This document shows positions 62,271 to 64,000 of a stretch of 64,000 bases of DNA, piece after piece (the first letter of the stretch is position 1; every line of letters begins with the position of its first letter). The notes below the pieces were generated by a model. It was not told where the DNA came from. It worked only from the letters and a program-made list of their open reading frames with translations, and searched no databases. The DNA lies in assembly GCF_001675045.1 (NCBI RefSeq), contig NZ_LYPA01000080.1, positions 1 to 64,000 of the forward strand. The letters are read 5' to 3'. This DNA comes from Paenibacillus oryzae. Lineage in GTDB: Bacteria > Bacillota > Bacilli > Paenibacillales > Paenibacillaceae. Made by a program: the position numbers and the translations under genes.

Positions 62271-62304
62271 TACGATGGGGTAAAGGTACAGGAGGGATGG
62301 ACAC

Positions 62305-63756
62305 ATGACGACAACAAGGCGGGAGCTATGGATTAACGGTCAATGGGCTGCGGCTCAACAGCACGCAGCCTTGTATTCGCCCTACAGCGGGGAAGAAATA
62401 GCAATCATTGCGGAGGCTTCTCCCGAAGAGGCTGCTGCCGCGATCAAGGCGGCGCATGCCGCTTTCCAGGAGTACCGGCGTTTGCCGGCGTTTCGCCGCA
62501 GTGCTATTTTGTATCGCGTGGCGGAGCTTATAGCGGAAAGACGCGAGGAGCTAGCGGCCGTTGTGGAGCTGGAAGCGGCCAAGCCGATTCAGGCAGCCCG
62601 CGCGGAAATTAACCGGACGATTGAAACGTACCGCTTCTCTGCCGAAGCGGCAAAGGCGATTACCGGCGAGCAGGTGGTCATGGATGCGGCGGAGGGCGGT
62701 CAGAACCGGCTCGGGTTTACGATCCGCGAGCCGATAGGCGTTGTCACGGCCATTACTCCATTTAATTTTCCGTTTAATCTGGTAGCGCATAAGGTTGGGC
62801 CAGCTATAGCGGCAGGCAATACCATTGTCGTCAAGCCCTCTGAATACACGCCTCTGAGCGCGCTGCTGCTTGGCGAGCTGTTTCGGGAGGCGGGCTTGCC
62901 GGACGGCGTTTTGAATGTGGTAACCGGCAGCGGGGCTGTGCTGGGCGAGACATTGACGTCACATCCCCTTGTGCAGAAGGTGAGCTTTACAGGCAGCCAT
63001 GCCATAGGCGAAATCATTCAGCGGCAAGCCGGTTTGCGGCGCACGACGCTGGAGCTGGGCTCCAATGCGGCTCTTATTGTAGATGAAGGCACCGATCTGG
63101 ACGCCGTCATAGACCGCTGCGCGGCAGGCGCATTCGGGTATAACGGACAAATCTGCATTTCGCTTCAGCGCGTAGTGGTGCATCGCTCCTTGTACAGCGC
63201 TTTTGTGGAGCGGTTAAGCGCTGCTGCCGCCGCTTTGCCGGTTGGAGCTCCAGACAAAGAAAACACGGCGATTACCTCGCTTATATCCGATAAAGCAGCG
63301 GAGCGGGTAACGTCATGGGTGGAGCAGGCCGCTGCCGAGGGTGCCCGTATTGTAACAGGCGGGAAACGGCTTGATGCAGAGGCCGGAGGGCGCAATGTGT
63401 ATGCGCCGACGGTTTTGGCGGAGGTTTCGCCGTCCTCCAACGTGTGGAGCGAAGAAGTGTTTGGGCCTGTTGTGTCCGTTTTGCCTTTTGATACGCTGGA
63501 CGAGGCAGTAGCTATCGTGAATGAATCCCGTTACGGGTTATTGGCGGGCATCTACACGCCGAACATCCACCATGCGCTGGAGGCGGCGCGTTGTCTGCAT
63601 GCCGGGGGCGTCGTCATCAACGACATCCCGACCTTCCGCATTGACCAGATGCCTTACGGCGGCGTGAAGGACAGCGGCAAAGGAACAGAAGGCGTCATGT
63701 ATGCCGTTCATGAAATGACGCAGCTTAAGCTGATCGCTTTCCATACTGGCAAATAA
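62305..63756 (+). CDS. Aldehyde dehydrogenase family protein
   Basis: A 483-residue NAD(P)-dependent dehydrogenase: PFNFPFNLVAHKVGPAIAAGN, FTGSHAIGEII, catalytic Glu in LELGSNAALIV and catalytic Cys in YNGQICISLQR, then EEVFGPVVSVLPF. It follows the HyuB-type gene by 34 bp in the same direction. Such enzymes oxidise semialdehydes formed when amines or amides are broken down, so it probably completes the cluster's pathway. A terminator follows. Confidence 0.93.
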   Translation: MTTTRRELWINGQWAAAQQHAALYSPYSGEEIAIIAEASPEEAAAAIKAAHAAFQEYRRLPAFRRSAILYRVAELIAERREELAAVVELEAAKPIQAARAEINRTIETYRFSAEAAKAITGEQVVMDAAEGGQNRLGFTIREPIGVVTAITPFNFPFNLVAHKVGPAIAAGNTIVVKPSEYTPLSALLLGELFREAGLPDGVLNVVTGSGAVLGETLTSHPLVQKVSFTGSHAIGEIIQRQAGLRRTTLELGSNAALIVDEGTDLDAVIDRCAAGAFGYNGQICISLQRVVVHRSLYSAFVERLSAAAAALPVGAPDKENTAITSLISDKAAERVTSWVEQAAAEGARIVTGGKRLDAEAGGRNVYAPTVLAEVSPSSNVWSEEVFGPVVSVLPFDTLDEAVAIVNESRYGLLAGIYTPNIHHALEAARCLHAGGVVINDIPTFRIDQMPYGGVKDSGKGTEGVMYAVHEMTQLKLIAFHTGK

Positions 63757-63774
63757 TAATAGAAACAAAGCCCA

Positions 63775-63826
63775 AGAGAGGCGGCAGCTTGCCCTGATAC
63801 GGTAAGCGCCCCTCTCTGTTTTATTT
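63775..63826 (+). terminator. Intrinsic terminator after the aldehyde dehydrogenase gene
   Basis: AGAGAGGCG (63775-63783) pairs with CGCCCCTCTCT (63807-63817), one extra base, and is followed by GTTTTATTT. Confidence 0.7.
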
Positions 63827-63914
63827 CACATTTCTACAAATCGTCGTTTTGTTGCAAAATTTTGCTTTTATGTTGCATTGGGCAGGTCTGATTCATGAGC
63901 CGGGGAAGCATCTA

Positions 63915-63923
63915 TGGTAAAAT
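63915..63923 (+). promoter_or_regulatory. Extended -10 promoter of the last gene
   Basis: TGG followed by TAAAAT (63918-63923), about 75 bp before the ATG at 63998. No clear -35 box. Confidence 0.4.
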
Positions 63924-63997
63924 AGCCTTGAAAGAGTTGGACGTGCATATATCGGCTGTGGAAATGAACGTAATCCATTCAGGGAGGCGGAATAAAC

Positions 63998-64000
63998 ATG
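63998..64000 (+). CDS. Start of a gene running past the window
   Basis: Only the ATG is present. GGGAGG (63982-63987) lies 10 bp upstream, so this is a real translation start. The product is unknown. Confidence 0.55.

Noticed and set aside
61044..62306. 420-residue ORF antisense to the HyuB-type gene
   Set aside because: Composition (Arg/Ala/His-rich) is that of a mirror frame of a GC-rich gene; the plus-strand gene has clear motifs.

Overview
The window reads as the chromosome of a Paenibacillus-like member of the Bacillales. The basis is strong AGGAGG-type ribosome binding sites, frequent GTG and TTG starts, the pspA-ydjG-ydjH-ydjI gene order known from Bacillus, YesM/YesN-type two-component genes, and a G+C content near 50% in most of the window. 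No rRNA, tRNA, recognisable transposase or classical CRISPR array was seen. All family calls come from reading motifs; no database was searched.

Layout. 0.4-7.7 kb: an AraC regulator, a YesM-type kinase and a YesN-type regulator face a GH2 glycosidase. 7.8-14.5 kb: a small membrane protein, an OmpR/EnvZ-type pair, then a VTC-like polyphosphate polymerase-domain protein, a DUF4956 membrane protein and a large beta-helix-like lipoprotein. The same 19-bp box precedes the two-component operon and the VTC operon. 14.5-15.2 kb: non-coding tandem and palindromic repeats. 15.3-19.0 kb: the pspA-ydjGHI envelope-stress operon. 19.1-23.3 kb: a MarR repressor with a clear promoter and operator, then a heterodimeric ABC exporter. 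23.4-26.1 kb: an HD nucleotidase, an ADP-ribosylglycohydrolase and an acetate-transporter-family protein.

26.1-34.1 kb is an AT-rich island, probably acquired. It holds a regulator with a degenerate receiver domain, an LCP protein, a small secreted protein preceded by a 12-codon leader ORF, a lipoprotein, an ABC ATPase and two permeases. The last permease continues in frame into a lipoprotein-like sensor domain. 34.4-40.0 kb, minus strand: after a hydrolase gene comes a compact operon of MauE-like redox membrane protein, membrane thioredoxin (CQSC), a 37-residue peptide with six cysteines, a bacteriocin-type ABC exporter and a solute-binding lipoprotein. I read it as a candidate disulfide-rich bacteriocin or pheromone system. 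A 220-bp palindromic MITE-like element lies inside it.

40.3-47 kb: a small orphan protein, a YkuK-family protein, then an RNA-repair neighbourhood (RlaP-type nucleotidyltransferase, RtcB RNA ligase, AAA+ ATPase). This stretch is full of short tandem repeat expansions. It also has a candidate structured RNA with its own promoter and terminator, and four 22-bp palindromes spaced exactly 52 bp apart upstream of rtcB. 47-63.8 kb: a PucR-type regulator diverges from a long catabolic cluster (UroD-like protein, complete oligopeptide ABC transporter, M20 peptidase, amidohydrolase, ATP-dependent hydantoinase/oxoprolinase A and B, aldehyde dehydrogenase), which suggests uptake and breakdown of a peptide-like or cyclic-amide compound. 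A further gene starts at the last three bases.
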